Shown: positions 62,873 through 64,000 of the stretch, one piece after another
Layout of the letters: each line of letters begins with the position of its first letter
Position numbering within the stretch: the first letter of the stretch is position 1
NCBI RefSeq assembly: GCF_000969835.1
Contig: NZ_KQ033912.1
Location: 2,503,373-2,567,372 of the forward strand
Reading direction: 5' to 3'
DNA from: Parabacteroides goldsteinii DSM 19448 = WAL 12034
GTDB taxonomy: Bacteria > Bacteroidota > Bacteroidia > Bacteroidales > Tannerellaceae
Length of the DNA stretch: 64,000 nucleotides
Notes under the pieces: generated by a model
What the model saw: only the letters and a program-made list of their open reading frames with translations
Databases searched by the model: none
What the model was told of the DNA's origin: nothing
Translations under genes and position numbers: made by a program

Positions 62873-63427
62873 ATGAATGACGTTTCAAAAAAAGTAGTAG
62901 TTCTTTTGGCTCATCCCAATCTGAAAGAATCACAGGCTAACAAGGCTTTAGCCGATGCGGTAAAAGATATCGATGGCGTGATGGTATACGATCTGTATGA
63001 ATATCAGGATCAGTCTTTTGATGTAAATGTGTGGAGCACGATTATATCCGATGCTTCCGTGGTGGTCTTTCAATTTCCTTTCCACTGGATGTCAGCACCT
63101 TCGTTGTTGAAAAGATGGCTGGACGAGGTCTTTACTTCCCTGGCAAAGACACCAGCTGTAGCCGGCAAGCCGTTGCAGATCGTCACTACAACAGGTTCGG
63201 AATATGCCGCTTACCGTAGCGGAGGCAGGAATTGTTTCACGATGGATGAACTTCTGCGTCCTTATCAGGGATGTGCAATACATGCCGGAATGACCTGGCA
63301 GACGCCATTGGTGGTTTATGGCATGGGAAGTGCCGATGCTTCCAGGAATATAGCAACGGGTGTCGAGGTTTACAGAAAGATGGTGGAAACGGTACTGGCT
63401 GATCATACGGTGAATAATGCCTGGTAA
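62873..63427 (+). CDS. NAD(P)H oxidoreductase, flavodoxin-like fold (KefF/MdaB type)
   Basis: The 184-residue protein from ATG 62873 (22 further codons upstream are open but look non-coding). It is a Flavodoxin_2 protein: VVLLAHPNLKESQANKAL binds flavin phosphate, FQFPFHWMSAPSLLKRWLDEV and TTTGSEYAAYRSGGRN are the other family blocks. Such enzymes reduce quinones or electrophiles with two electrons in the cytoplasm. It is divergent from the second SusC gene and 125 bp ahead of the oxidoreductase gene at the right edge. Confidence 0.88.
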   Translation: MNDVSKKVVVLLAHPNLKESQANKALADAVKDIDGVMVYDLYEYQDQSFDVNVWSTIISDASVVVFQFPFHWMSAPSLLKRWLDEVFTSLAKTPAVAGKPLQIVTTTGSEYAAYRSGGRNCFTMDELLRPYQGCAIHAGMTWQTPLVVYGMGSADASRNIATGVEVYRKMVETVLADHTVNNAW

Positions 63428-63487
63428 AGTTTTCGGATAATTAATGAACTTTCTGCCTTAATTCCTTTCAAATCAACAAAAAATATC

Positions 63488-63495
63488 TATTTTTG
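63488..63495 (+). promoter_or_regulatory. -7 promoter box of the Gfo/Idh/MocA gene
   Basis: TATTTTTG fits TAnnTTTG, 57 bp before the ATG at 63553. The -33 region is weak. Confidence 0.45.
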
Positions 63496-63552
63496 CGAAG
63501 TTGATGTTTTTAATGTTTGCGCAGACAATATTAATTATCTAAATAGAATACC

Positions 63553-64000
63553 ATGAAATCAGAAGACATCTCACGTCGCTCGTTCCTGAAACGGGCATTG
63601 GCATTATCGGCAGCTACTGTAATACCTTCGTTTTGGATCCCTTCGAAGGCTGGTGCAATGCCGGGTGTACCGTTCGTTAGTGCGAACGAGAAAGTTAATA
63701 TCGCATTTATTGGCATTGGTAACCGGGGTGGTGAAATTGCCAAGGAATTGTATAAGACCGGATTGTGTAATGTTGTAGCCCTTTGCGATGTGGATATGGG
63801 GGCGAAGCATACGCAGGAACTGATCTCCATGTTCCCGAAAGTTCCCCGTTATCAGGATTTCCGTAAGATGTTCGATCAGATGGCGGATAAGATCGATGCT
63901 GTGACGGTGGGGGTTCCCGACCATGCCCATTTCCCGATCACAATCGAGGCAATGGCCCACGGCAAACATGTATATGTTGAAAAACCGATGGCGCGTACTT
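63553..64000 (+). CDS. Gfo/Idh/MocA family oxidoreductase with Tat signal (cut by window edge)
   Basis: 149 residues visible, the 3' end lies outside the window. The N-terminus has a twin-arginine signal (SRRSFLKRALALSAATVIPS), then the NAD-binding Rossmann fold VNIAFIGIGNRGGEIAKEL, the CDVD strand end, and VGVPDHAHFPITIEAMAHGKHVYVEKP with the conserved Lys of EKP. Tat export implies that it folds with its cofactor before reaching the periplasm. The same architecture occurs in GH109-type NAD-dependent glycosidases and in other sugar oxidoreductases; the visible part cannot separate them. Confidence 0.88.
   Translation, partial: MKSEDISRRSFLKRALALSAATVIPSFWIPSKAGAMPGVPFVSANEKVNIAFIGIGNRGGEIAKELYKTGLCNVVALCDVDMGAKHTQELISMFPKVPRYQDFRKMFDQMADKIDAVTVGVPDHAHFPITIEAMAHGKHVYVEKPMART

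Overview
The window is chromosomal DNA from a member of the Bacteroidales, most likely Parabacteroides or a close Tannerellaceae relative (inference). The signs are two SusC/SusD pairs, many lipoproteins with Bacteroidetes lipoboxes, a frdCAB operon, an NVEALA peptide locus, a C-terminal domain resembling the type IX secretion sorting domain, and repeated use of the Bacteroidetes promoter form TTG-N18..20-TAnnTTTG. No rRNA, tRNA or CRISPR array was recognised.

Layout. The left edge cuts an IS110-family transposase. A periplasmic M16 metallopeptidase and a divergent HTH-Fic protein follow; the Fic promoter carries a perfect 22-bp palindrome between its -33 and -7 boxes. Positions 4.8-9.5 kb hold an orphan winged-helix fragment and an NVEALA locus (TPR/TM/HTH regulator, DUF3244 protein, NVEALA peptide, beta-propeller lipoprotein, small secreted protein). 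Positions 9.9-12.1 kb hold a lipoprotein, a 27-codon ATPase relic and an AAA_14/DUF4143 ATPase. Positions 12.3-19.4 kb hold a DUF2723 glycosyltransferase, a polysaccharide deacetylase, queG (carrying an in-frame 99-bp palindromic insertion), a secreted serine peptidase and a lipoprotein. Positions 19.4-27.9 kb, all on the minus strand, hold a Nim-like flavoprotein, a collagen-like lipoprotein, serine acetyltransferase, an rRNA methyltransferase, a DPP-IV-like peptidase, purD and two membrane proteins. A heparinase II/III-like lyase and a PAP2 phosphatase converge at 30.4 kb.

Positions 32.0-35.6 kb encode fumarate reductase (frdCAB) behind a clear promoter. Downstream are an AraC regulator divergent from a radical SAM protein, a DUF417 membrane protein, a LiaF-like protein followed by a histidine kinase/LytTR pair collapsed by an internal deletion, and an unrecognised membrane-anchored protein. 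Positions 42.2-53.7 kb form a polysaccharide utilisation locus: a GH36 alpha-galactosidase, two related clan GH-D enzymes, and SusC/SusD. A lipoprotein FKBP isomerase and glyS follow. A second SusC/SusD pair (57.3-62.3 kb, minus strand) lies behind a region with two GTTCTA-type palindromes. The right edge holds a flavodoxin-fold oxidoreductase and a truncated Tat-exported Gfo/Idh/MocA protein.

The most striking feature is a small RNA cassette present four times on the plus strand (about 35754, 39065, 40682 and 53916). Each copy has its own promoter and a nearly invariant 85-nt core containing a GUGA-capped hairpin. Three copies end in terminator-like hairpins that share pairing but differ in sequence. 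The third copy lacks a terminator and points into the next gene. The regions upstream of the promoters fall into two classes with fixed spacing (49 or 68 nt). The family may match a known Rfam motif of the Bacteroidales; a covariance-model search would decide.
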